26,774 bases of DNA from Dinochytrium kinnereticum (taxonomy: Eukaryota; Chytridiomycota; Chytridiomycetes; Chytridiales; Chytridiaceae), in NCBI GenBank assembly GCA_027604005.1, contig JADGJT010000322.1, positions 1 to 26,774 on the forward strand, in the 5' to 3' direction. The translations under genes were made by a program, and so were the position numbers. Of this stretch, positions 11,549 through 20,985 are shown piece by piece. The notes under the pieces are model-generated. The model saw nothing but the letters and a program-made list of their open reading frames with translations. It was not told where the DNA came from and made no database searches. Numbering within the stretch: position 1 is the stretch's first letter; every line of letters begins with the position of its first letter.

Positions 11549-11845
11549 GGATGGGATTCAAGCTCACTGCTGTGTTTGGTGTTATGTACATTACTTTAGT
11601 CACTGTTTTATTTACCAATGAATTTCGTGTTGTTTTTTGTATCAACAGTCGGATGATAATCCAACAATCGTTGAATATCAATTGGAGATTTGCAGATGAT
11701 ATTTGATAATAATAATGTTATTGTAATTGATTAATTCTAATTCACAGCGAGGTTGACAATTCCCGTACATCAACACCTGAACGAGCGAACGCTTCCCTTC
11801 AGCTTACCAGTAGCAACCAACGCCCTCCACCGCCGCCTTTGATCA
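11549..11845. other. UBR1-NSUN7 intergenic region
   Basis: This holds the 3' UTR of UBR1 and the 5' region of the NSUN7-like gene. It is A/T-rich at about 11690-11745 (ATAATAATAATG). TTCACAG at about 11741-11747, just after the A/T-rich part, could be the acceptor of a 5' UTR intron. No canonical AATAAA was seen for UBR1. Confidence 0.35.
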
Positions 11846-14800
11846 ATGCAGCAGAGCAGCCTCATCCGTCAGTACCGCTCTGACACAAGCCTCATCCCAG
11901 ATGTGAACAGGACGCAATCAGACAGAGCCGCTGGCCATCGTCCCTTGCTCGTGGGGACGCAGTCTGAACCTGCCCTGAGTCAGGGCAGGAAACCTCACCC
12001 ATTGCTGGACGACACGGGACTGGGTGACCCTCATACCTTTAATGATCTGCTGGTGGCCGCTGAGACTCTGGAGAATATCGTCATGGAGGGCATTCATGGG
12101 ACCACTGCTGGCGCCATCAGGAGGTTTAAGGGATTCGGGGGGGCTGCTGCTGCGGGGGAGACGAAGTCTGTGGGAACTGTTGGAAGGGAGATGAATGATA
12201 AGATTCTTAGGCTTGTGTATGGAACCATGAAGTGTGAGTTTTGAGATTGTTTTACTTGATTTGTCCTTTTCGTTCCACTGCTTAACAGCTGTTTCTTTTT
12301 ATTACCAGACCTGCCTTACATTGACACCATCCTTGTCAAAACGCAGTTCCTTGTATACAACAACCAGGTAAACCCCCCTTACTAGCTAAGCAAAGCCAAG
12401 CGCAACGGTTCGACATGAACAAAAGCACATCCTCAGCGTTTTACTCACCCTTTGTTATTCGCCCCAGTTCCTCAATCACCTAGGCATCGTCAAAATCATG
12501 TTCTACGATCTCATGAGATACCATTTTGACCTCCTCAAGTTTCCCGGAGTCGATTACAAGGCGGCCGAGAGTCCTGCGCTGAAAGCTGAGACGGATCGAG
12601 CTGAATTGGTGCAAGATCTTGAAGAATCGGTGAGACGACATAATGTAAAACTTGCGGCTGCCTTTGCGAGGATCCGGATCGAGAGAAGAGCTGCTGGGGA
12701 TACAGTTCAGGAACAGATGGAGAATATCTTGCCTGAGGAGGTTAGGGCCAAAGAACTCTTTGCAGGTGTGTGGTTTTGTTACATGTGAATTTTAGTTTGG
12801 TGTTTAATTTAAGTTGGCTTTTTTTTTTTGTTTTCCTATTTTCCTTTATAGTGGAGATGCCCAAAACGGTTCGAATCAACTTTTTGAAAACGACAAAAGA
12901 AGATGTGGCCGAGGAGCTTCGAAATCTTGGGTACAGGGTCAAAACTGTACCTCCGACTTCACAGCAACTGAGCAACCGTATCGCCAACAACGTTAAAGTC
13001 GAGTTTATCGAACTAGATGAAACCTTCACCGACTACTTTGTAATTCCATCTGAACTCTTTTCAGAGATCAAAGGCAGCCCTCCGGTAACGGAAGGAAGAC
13101 TTGTGTTTCAAGACCGTGCAAGCGCGTATGGTATAAAACATCTGTCAAGTGTTATTGACTTGGATGATCATGTTATTGCTGCAAGAGTGGGTTGTGGTAA
13201 GTCATCATTCCATCATCGATCACACTTTTATTCTGTGCTGGTTAACTTTTCATTCCATTATTTATAAAGGCGTCACGGTATGCTCCATGGCAACAATGAT
13301 GAAAAACAAAGGCAAGATTTTTGCGTTTGAAAGCCGCCCAAGTCGGCTTGAGTCCCTGAAGATGCGGCTTCAAAATCAAAACGTTCAAAGTAAATTCTCT
13401 CTACAGCTCTTTCTTTATCCTTCGTATCTATTTTGCTCCTTAACTCACTTCATTCGTTAAGACGTGGATGTCATCGAATCCGACTTTCTTAGCTGTGATG
13501 TTGATGACGAACAGTTTTCTAAGGTTAGCCTCTTATCCAACTTGCTTGAGAAGGCACTAAAATAACAAATGAAATTTAGGTCCGGACCATCATCGTCGAG
13601 CCTCCAACCACCGGTGGTGCGATCGTCGATAAACTCGGATATTTACTGCAAGAAGAAGGTAAGGAAGAAAACTTACAGCATCTGATTCTCTTTATGCCTA
13701 TCAATCAAACTAAACGTGTTCACCAGAGTTCCCCAACGATCAATGCACCCCAAAAGACCTTGCGGCACTTAAACGTCAGCAGGTCAACATGTTAAAACAC
13801 GCGTTTACCTGTAAGCTATCTCTTGTCTTTCCAGCCTTTCCTTTCATAAACGTTTATCTCCGACTGACTAATAACTATATGTCATTCCCTACAATAAATA
13901 GTCCCAAATATTAAAAATATAATCTACATCACTCGGTCGACCAACCGCGAGGAAAATGAACACGTTATGCAGGATGTTGTGGCGTCTAGTGAGGGGGGGT
14001 GGGAACTTTCTTGTGTGTTGCCGGATGTGGTGAATGAGAGAGAGTTTGAGTGGGAGATGGGTAATACCCTTTATATTCAATTTCCTTTTATTTCCAAACT
14101 TAATTTTATTTTTCACACTTGGTCGAAACCCCACATTCTTCTCCATGAAAACACAAAAAAAGATCCGCTAACACCTTCCTTTTTTCTTTATTTCCATACC
14201 TACTTCCCTCTACCCACTCGAAAAAACAATAACTAAAACGAACACCCCCTCAGAGGAATGCCTCAAAATCCGACCCTCCGAATCCGGTAACGGCGTCTTC
14301 CTCTCCCACCTCTACAAACTCCCGACCGAATCTGAACTACAACAACTCCGAGATGAAGAAGAGCGACTCAGACTACTCGAAGAATCCGCAGCAACCCTCG
14401 CCTCCTCCCAAACCTTCAACCTCTCCTCCCTCTCTTTAGAATCCGACAAAAGCACCGCAAGAAGAGGGCGAAAGCTTAGAAAGAAGCAGAGGCCGGAGAG
14501 CGGGGATGGGAAGAAAAATGATCGAAAGAGGAGTGAAAGGGTCTCAACAAATTCTCTTCCAAGACTTTCGAAAACGTTATCGCAATCCGTTAACCGTCTG
14601 TCTGTGCCGCGCAGACGGTCACCCGACTCGATAGGAAAATCCAGAGGGGGCAACACGAAGCTTTCTAGGCATGATAGCAAACATGATGATACTGCGGTAG
14701 ATGATGATGAGGAGGAGGAGGGGGGGGAGGAAAGTGATGCTGAGGAGGAGGGGAAAGTGGAGGGAAAGAAAAAGAGACGGAAACAGGGGATGCGACAGTT

Positions 14801-15042
14801 TGGGTTTGATTTTGGTGTGTTTGGGTTTAGCTTAAAAAAGTTTTATGCGCCAAAGGCTATTGCTTTGCAGCAAATTGCTACTGCGCCTGTTGATCTGAGA
14901 TGGAAGTATCCGGTAAGTTTGTTAATGCTTTTTTGTTTTTGTGGGAACTGATTTGCTTGGAGGGGAAGGAAGAAGCTATGGCATATCTTTACTTACATAT
15001 CAACTACTTCTCTAGGTTCCTAATCCTAGGCCATGGCGTTGA
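11846..15042 (+). CDS. NSUN7: NSUN7-like protein (RNA m5C methyltransferase fold), predicted catalytically inactive
   Basis: Eleven exons join in frame: 11846-12233, 12309-12367, 12468-12765, 12852-13196, 13270-13389, 13462-13523, 13580-13658, 13727-13810, 13902-14060, 14254-14912, 15016-15042. The product is 759 aa; human NSUN7 is about 718. Family signatures in order are IMFYDL, an E-rich helix, ILPEEVRAKEL, RINFLKTTKEDVAEELRNLGY, GRLVFQDRAS, a motif I-like segment (GCGVTVCSMATMMK), GKIFAFESRPSRLESL and REENEHV. NSUN enzymes use a Cys in a (P)PC box and one in a TCS box. Here they read PPTTGG (Thr434, 13607-13609) and YITRSTNREEN (Arg490, 13934-13936), so both cysteines are absent. Human NSUN7 keeps PRCSG and CTCS as I recall. 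The C-terminus is a long charged tail (acidic run at about 14697-14755, then KGKKKRRKQ-like basic patch). NSUN7 is linked to sperm motility in mammals; a role here is unknown. Confidence 0.85.
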
Positions 15043-15587
15043 GAGTGAGCATGAAATACGACATCCATTCCTTTCCTCCAAGTTTGGTCTTTTTTGGTAT
15101 AGATAGAAAGCGATGAGTAACAGAGAAAGCATAATATTTGGTACTTTATTTGAAATAAAAGAGAGTGCCTTCGGTTTTGAAGTATAGAAAACAAATAAAA
15201 TAATGCGTTTGAAAACTCTGGTCCGCAAAATCACTCTCGACAACAATGTTCTAGATGAGTTCATGATTGGTTTTTTATTACATGATTTGGTCATTATGTG
15301 TTCTATCTTTTGCGGTAAAAAACAAAGGATAAATTCAACGAGATGCATGCCATGAACAACGAAAAAGGAAAAGGAAAAGAAAGATGCATATGTACTGTGT
15401 TCATCAAAGTGGTTTTGCTGATAAAAGATGAAGATAAAACAAAAAAAACTGTGCTATAAAAAGGTACGAATGGGAAGTATCGCAATGCTCTGCCAACGAG
15501 CTCTACTACAAGTCCGCACGGAGTGCAGAAAGGATGTGTTTGTCGACAACAAAGTGATATCGCTATCTTCACAACATGAAGGTTTGT
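15043..15587. other. Convergent 3' intergenic region
   Basis: This lies between the ends of NSUN7 (+) and the MARVEL-like gene (-). It is A/T-rich with short A runs and no convincing coding frame on either strand. Minus-strand AATAAA hexamers (TTTATT on +) occur at 15274-15279 and 15145-15150 and could end the MARVEL-like transcript, which would then overlap the 3' UTR of NSUN7. Confidence 0.5.
15154..15159 (+). terminator. Polyadenylation signal AATAAA for the NSUN7-like gene
   Basis: AATAAA lies 112 nt after the NSUN7 stop codon. It overlaps an inverted TTTATT at 15145-15150, so the same spot offers a signal on both strands between two convergent genes. Confidence 0.5.
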
Positions 15588-16562
15588 TTACAATCGGCCC
15601 ATTCGCCTAATGCTCGCATCCATCTCAAGGTCTTCCAAACGTTCACCTCCCCACCCACGGCAAAATCCGAATCCGACGAGAATTGAGTGAACGTCAATTC
15701 CAGCCCCGATTGTCCAGAAAATAAAGCTTCATTAAAAAGAAAGAAAAGTTAGCAAAGAAGGGCTTGAATACTCAAAAGTGAAATCAAAGAAGGTATCAAA
15801 CCTTAAGAAGTTCCACGCCAAAACCCAGTTGAGCATATCACAGGCAGAGCTTGTCCCGGGCGGGCAATTTTTCCCAATCGCCGCAATCTCAGCGACGAAA
15901 CAAGCCATGTAGAGAACAGACATACTGCAGTCCATCAGGAGCTCAAGTCCCAAGATTTTTCGCGACGTCCAGACGTGGATAATAACAGGGAGGAAGTCTT
16001 GTAAAGCCCGACCGAAATGTAAGAAAATAGTAATGAAACAACGACATAAGGAGTGAAATTACATTGTGCGATGAGAGCCGCGCAGACCATTGGGGAGACG
16101 ATGGCGATAAACCAGTTGTAGTTGACTTTTTTTTTAAAAGGAGTTTTTTGTCATGATAGGGTAGACGAACAGGCCTCATAAACTAATAAATGATGAACGA
16201 GTAACTTACTGATAGTCCACATACGATACTGGTTCATCAGTGCAGCATTTTGTTTTTCCAAGAAATAGTAGCTCGCAAACGCGCAAACAGCTTGGAAGAA
16301 TCTGTTTGAGAATCGGTGTTTTTTCTCAATAGCAAAGTTCCTGGCCTCTTTCTGAAATAGAGCAAACATTTAATATCAAGGCCTTTGTGTTTGAATGTAG
16401 ACAGAATGATGCGGAAAACACCCCAGCTCATGCCCCATCCTCCCCTCTGTGAAAACTCACCCTCTCTTGTTTTGCGGCAGCGGCACTCTTATTGCCCAGA
16501 AGACCGCTGCTGGTTCCAGATCGACCCTTGGTAAGGGTCTTGAGCTTGGGCAGGGGAAGCAT
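15588..16562 (-). CDS. MARVEL-like four-pass membrane protein (five exons)
   Basis: On the minus strand, exons 16562-16461, 16351-16210, 16125-16063, 15997-15802 and 15726-15588 join in phase to 213 aa. The start is the ATG at 16562-16560; the first exon is Lys/Ser/Ala-rich and cytosolic. Four hydrophobic segments follow: RFFQAVCAFASYYF; WFIAIVSPMVCAALIAQYFL with VIIHVW; LLMDCSMSVLYMACFVAEIAAIG; and DMLNWVLAWNFLRSFIFWTIG. The loop between segments 3 and 4 has paired cysteines (NCPPGTSSACDM), and segment 3 carries an acidic residue (LELLMDC). These are features of fungal MARVEL-domain proteins, which organise membrane microdomains and vesicle traffic. The fold call rests on topology and these motifs rather than a close match, so another tetraspan family is possible. 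It is divergent from AGMO, 541 bp away. Confidence 0.65.
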
Positions 16563-17103
16563 CGTCGGTTACGGGGAGGTGGTGTTTGCGGGGGTGCGCA
16601 AGGTGAGAGCAGAGCAGAATCGAATTGTTGGATGGAACAAGGGGATTGTCTCCAAACGCATGTTTGTCCTTGGGATTGTCAAAAGCCCAAACCACAGCGA
16701 CAATCCCTCGCCATATCGACCGTGCCACACACCATCGGACCTTCCTCTCCTGTGTGCGGACCTGTCCAACCCGCGCGGCCAATCCGACATGGCGCCTGCT
16801 GATGTGGGATGCGGGGTTGTGCTGACATGCAGCGTGGAGCGTGGATTGTGCTGATGCGGACCCTCCTCCCACTCATTCTGACGCTGCAACGTCAGGTGCA
16901 AGGTTCTGCGCTTTGGCAAACACCCCATTCATAAAGAAAGGAAACGCGGACCTGGGTGATCCCGCAGCAGAAAAGCAACGGACGGGCTGTTGCCGAGAGA
17001 GCTTGTTGTATAAAAGCACAGAGGTGCCGTCACTCGAGAGCATTTCCTCATTCCAACTCAACCACCTCCCGCGCCTCCTGAATCATTGACCTCAATCAAC
17101 ATC
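16563..17103. promoter_or_regulatory. Bidirectional promoter region between MARVEL-like gene and AGMO
   Basis: This 541-bp G/C-richer stretch separates two divergent start codons. It holds five GGATTG cores: 16643-16648 and 16673-16678 (+), 16701-16706 and 16780-16785 (-), and 16843-16848 (+). The first three share the longer 9-mer GGGATTGTC. TTGTGCTGA occurs twice (16817-16825, 16846-16854). A TATA box lies at the AGMO side. The repeated motif looks like a transcription-factor site array; the factor is not known. Confidence 0.5.
17009..17016 (+). promoter_or_regulatory. TATA box (TATAAAAG) for AGMO
   Basis: A textbook TATAAAAG lies 88 nt upstream of the AGMO ATG, a spacing that allows a transcription start about 30 nt downstream and a 5' UTR of about 55-60 nt. 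It is the only such box noticed in front of a gene in this window. Confidence 0.6.
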
Positions 17104-18887
17104 ATGGCCAATGTTACGGTGAGCCCTGAAATGGGTATCGCACTGCAACTTCTTGAAGACTATGGGAGTTTGTTCTATATTGTGGACCCAAGGAAGACCA
17201 TCTTTACCTCACTGGAAGACATCCCAAACTACACCACCCGAGCATACCCATTCTTCATCCTTCACATCATCATCGAATCTGTGGTTCTTTACATGTCCGC
17301 CAAGAGGGACGAAACGGAAGCTCATCAACATGACAAGAAAAAAGCATCGATGGCAGCTTCAAAGCCTCAGCTGCACAAGAAACTTCTTCACTCCACCCGT
17401 TTAAATGATGCGATCAGCTCTATTTCTGCTGGGATGATTCAGCAGGTCACCAAGATCTTTACAAAGGGTCTTGAGCTTTCGGCATATGTGTATATTTTTG
17501 ATCACTTTCGGGTGATGGATGTCGATCAGACTTCTCCTTGGGTGTGGGGTTTGGCGTACTTGGGAGTTGATCTTGGGTATTATCTTTTTCATCGGGGAGC
17601 TCATGAGATAAATCTATTCTGGGCAACTCATATTGGTAAGATTTGGTTCATTTTTTTCTCCCTTACTAACCGTCTGCTTTTTAGTTCATCATTCTTCCGA
17701 AGAGTACAACCAAACGACCGCTCTACGTCAGTCTGCATTCCAACATTACATCTCGTGGATGTATTACTTGCCCCTCGCTTTCATTCTTCCTCCGCCCATG
17801 TTTGTTGTCCATGGTAGCTTTAACGTGAGTTCTTGTGCTTTCACACGATCGGATAGACTAACTCGATATCAGACTCTTTACCAATTCTGGATTCACACCG
17901 AGACTATCCCCAGACTGGGCTTCTTAGAATACATCCTCAACACCCCCAGCGCACATCGAGTCCACCACGGCAGGAACCCCTACTGGTAATACTCTCATTC
18001 TACTTTTTTTCAACATATCAACTTCTATTACCCATAACTGACTAGATTAAATTCCAGCATTGACAAGAACTACGCTGGCACCCTCATCATCTGGGATCGT
18101 CTTTTTGGAACATACCAAGAAGAGCTTGAAACGGAGCCCGTTCTTTTTGGTCTAACTCACAATATTCAATCGTTCGACCCTCTTTGGATCCAGTTCCACC
18201 ATTTCCACCATGTCTTCAAGACTTGCTGGAACACTCCAGGATTGGGTCACAAACTGGCTGTGTTGTTTGCTGGTCCTGGATGGAGCCCTGAAAAGCCTCA
18301 TCTTCGTTTTGGCGATTTTAATGACATCCCTGCGGTTCCTAACCTGGCCGAGAACCCTAACGCGGATATTGGGTAAGATTTAATGTTGATTTTTTGTCGT
18401 CGCTGCGAAGTTGAATTCTAACTCGGACCTCTTAAGACTCTATAACCCTGATTTTGCACTCTTTCAAAAAAGCGGCAAAACAGTGGCCGCGTTCGCAGCC
18501 ATCTACGTCCTCCTTCAGTTCATCACCACCCTTATCTGCCAAATGAGCTTTATGCACTTCCAAGCCGATCTCCCTATGATCCCGAAAATGGTTTCCGCAG
18601 CCTACGTCATTTTCTCTCTGTGGGTCCTTGGTCTTTTCTTGGACGGAAAGAACGCATCGCTGGTTCTAGAGATTGCTCGATTGGGAGTAGTTTCCCCTGC
18701 TGTTGCTGCTTATTTGGTGTCGGCTGCTGGGGACCCTATTGTTGCTACTCCTGGTGGGCTAGTTGGTGTTGTGGCTAGTTATGCTGCAATCAGCTTGTCT
18801 ATGCTGGTGGGAATGCTTGCAGTGGACCGCATTCTGCCAAAGGCTAAGACGCCTCTTATTGACCCAGTAAAGGCGAAGGAGGAGTAG
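17104..18887 (+). CDS. AGMO: Alkylglycerol monooxygenase (ether-lipid cleaving, fatty acid hydroxylase superfamily)
   Basis: AGMO is a membrane di-iron enzyme that uses tetrahydrobiopterin and O2 to cleave the O-alkyl bond of glyceryl ethers, releasing a fatty aldehyde at the ER. Exons 17104-17635, 17685-17824, 17873-17985, 18058-18372 and 18437-18887 join to 516 aa (human about 445). The three histidine clusters are intact: HRGAH with a following Glu (163-168), HIVHH (176-180) and HRVHH (252-256). Near-identical blocks to animal AGMO include DYNLSTALRQ-like EEYNQTTALRQSAFQ, LYQFWIHTETI, NTPSAHRVHHGRNPYCIDKNY and VLFGLTHNIQSF. Several hydrophobic helices flank the centre, including IYVLLQFITTLICQM and YVIFSLWVLGLFLDG near the C-terminus. 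Length and histidines suggest an active enzyme. Sterol C5-desaturase and C4-methyl oxidase share the fold but lack these AGMO-specific blocks. Confidence 0.93.
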
Positions 18888-18988
18888 AGGTGATGATGGA
18901 GATTGCAGCCTCAAGTTTTTGATTTGAGATATTATCATCTCGTGGACGTTTGTTCCTCATGTTCTTATGCGTACCTTATAACATTTGT

Positions 18989-18994
18989 AATAAA
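18989..18994 (+). terminator. Polyadenylation signal AATAAA for AGMO
   Basis: AATAAA lies 102 nt after the AGMO stop codon and 89 nt before the ATG of the next gene on the same strand. The two transcription units are therefore tightly packed. Confidence 0.55.
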
Positions 18995-19082
18995 TCATTT
19001 TTTTACCTGATATATTGTACAATTTGAACCTTCCTTTTTTTTTTCGAAGTCCGACAAATTCGAGAACGGTGAACGACCGAAC

Positions 19083-20832
19083 ATGCCCTCCGGCGATGCC
19101 GACATGGTAAGAGCCTCCAAAAGCCTCGATTACACCTAACCCATCATCGTCGCTAATCTCAACAGAGGGAATCAGCCACCTCCATTCCGTCCACAACCTT
19201 CTCATATCCACCAGCCAACCAGACTCCCAGAAGTAAAGGCACCATCATCGCCAGCACGCATGTCACAAAAAGACGGAGCCAACCCCACACAGCCCTCACA
19301 ATCCCTGAACTTTTGGCTTGCATCGTATCCTTCATCGACTCCAACGAAGATCTCTTAAACTTCTCCCTTAGCTCAAAGACTTTTTCGTCAATTGCCATTG
19401 TGGAGATGTGGCGTGCCCCTGTTTTTCAATTCCATGATGGACAATTGCTTTGGAAGCTTATGCTGGCCTCATCTTCGGCTTCAGGAGACTCTTCAAACTT
19501 GGGGCCTCCTCCCCCGCCTATCGTTTTAAAGTCGGGCGCTGTCGAGCAGAATGATGTGGTGTCGGATGGATTGTCAGCGTCGTTCACATCGTCCTCGTCT
19601 CAATCCACTAATGTAGAGGATGATGCACCCGCTTCTCTTTATCTTCCTTATTTTGCGTATGTGAAGGAGCTAGATCTTCGAAGGCTGTCACGCCCTCCTC
19701 TCGATGTTGCGGATCCTGTAAGTCACATTTTGCAATGCTTCTCTCGCGATTAACACTTTGCATATTTTTATTGCAGGCTCCTGCCTGGATCTCTGCGACA
19801 CGTCTAGCACTTCGTCTCGCGTCGTACTGTCCAAATCTCCTCAGCGTCAAGGTAAGCAACAACAACACTACCCTTTATTCTTCAAATGCTAGAATCTGAT
19901 TTCTTTCAAAAGCTTGACGGATGGCCCCCAGATGTGACGGGCTCGACGTTTGCGTCGCTGCTCTGTTCACTTCCTGAAACCATTGAGCATATCATGTGGA
20001 CACGCGTAGCCGTATCGGACCTGCACTTGGTAACCCCTTACCAAAACCATGGCCAATTCTTTAACCGAAGCTTCTCACTTAAAAGAGTCGAATGGCAGGT
20101 CGATGGCCACGTCTCAAGACCCTTAGAATCGGCATCGTTACCCCATTTATGTGGGGTGTCCGCAGTATTCTCGCCGCTACCGATGGCCCCAATACCCAAG
20201 CCATAGGCCAGGCCCTGGGCGGTACACGAGGTACCGAAAGTTTCGGTTTCGCTCGCCTTCTCCAAAGATGTCCAAGGATTGAAGTTCTCGGTATCGAGCC
20301 CCTACCAGGAGACGACGGGACCGCCTGGCTCCTAGAAGTGCTATCCCTTCACGCCCCTCCCTCACTTCGAAAAGTCGAACTCGGACGCGGGAGATACCTC
20401 ATGTCGACGCAGTTTAGCGCCAAGAGGGTCTGGCGAGCGTTTTTTGAGTTTGTCGTTCGGTCACAGATCAATAGGGCGATTGTGGTGGACCATTTTTACA
20501 GTATTCGAACTGCTAGTCCCGGGCTTTGGATCTTGACTGAGAATTACTTGAACAGCTCAAGCGCCAACGCTAATGGGTTGCCTAATGCGATGGGAATTTC
20601 CTCTACTGTTAGTTCTCTTACCTCTCAGGCTGTTGCGTTAGCCCAGCAGCAGTCTAACGGGCTTCAGGGGGGTTCAAATCCTTTCCTACAATCGCTCGGC
20701 GTTCCTGGCAATGAACTTCAGGGGAGATTTGGATCTGTTGTTGTGTTTGGCTCTAGGGGAATTGATATTGTCAGAAAGCTAGCGACCGAGTTAGGGGTCG
20801 ATGCAGCCAGATCCCTATTCTTCCACTCCTGA
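19083..20832 (+). CDS. F-box protein with leucine-rich-repeat-like C-terminus
   Basis: Exons 19083-19106, 19166-19717, 19777-19851, 19913-20029 and 20086-20832 join in phase to 504 aa. The first exon encodes only eight residues (MPSGDADM). Residues about 52-95 match an F-box: LTIPELLACIVSFIDSNEDL, then LLNFSLSSKTFSSIAIVEMW. After a Ser-rich linker come irregular Leu-rich segments typical of fungal F-box proteins: VKELDLRRLSRPP, ATRLALRLASYCPNLLSVKL, RWPRLKTLRIGIV, LLQRCPRIEVLGIEPL and APPSLRKVELGRG. Such proteins are substrate adaptors of SCF (Skp1-Cullin-F-box) ubiquitin ligases; the substrate is unknown. The acceptor of exon 5 (20085) was chosen because neighbouring AGs put a stop in frame. 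No specific orthologue is recognised. Confidence 0.75.
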
Positions 20833-20924
20833 TCATAACCAAGTTATCATGCTCCACCAATTTTTCTTCTTTAGTTTTACACTCACATTCACTCTCATTA
20901 TGTAATTTAAGTTGAAGAATACTA

Positions 20925-20930
20925 TTTATT
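20925..20930 (-). terminator. Polyadenylation signal for TBC1D31 (minus strand)
   Basis: TTTATT on the + strand, AATAAA on the minus strand, lies 56 nt past the TBC1D31 stop codon. It sits within the 153-bp convergent gap to the F-box gene. Confidence 0.55.
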
Positions 20931-20985
20931 GCACTCTATCATAGGAAGTTATAGGATGTCCATATGCTTTCACTCTATTAACAAG

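Noticed and set aside
15303..15572. Minus-strand 89-codon hydrophobic frame downstream of the MARVEL-like gene
   Set aside because: The start codon is non-ATG, the sequence is A/T-rich 3' flanking DNA, and it would extend past the stop of the real gene.
16492..16854. + strand 120-codon frame over the divergent promoter
   Set aside because: It runs antisense over exon 1 of the MARVEL-like gene and through the motif array; no domain is seen.
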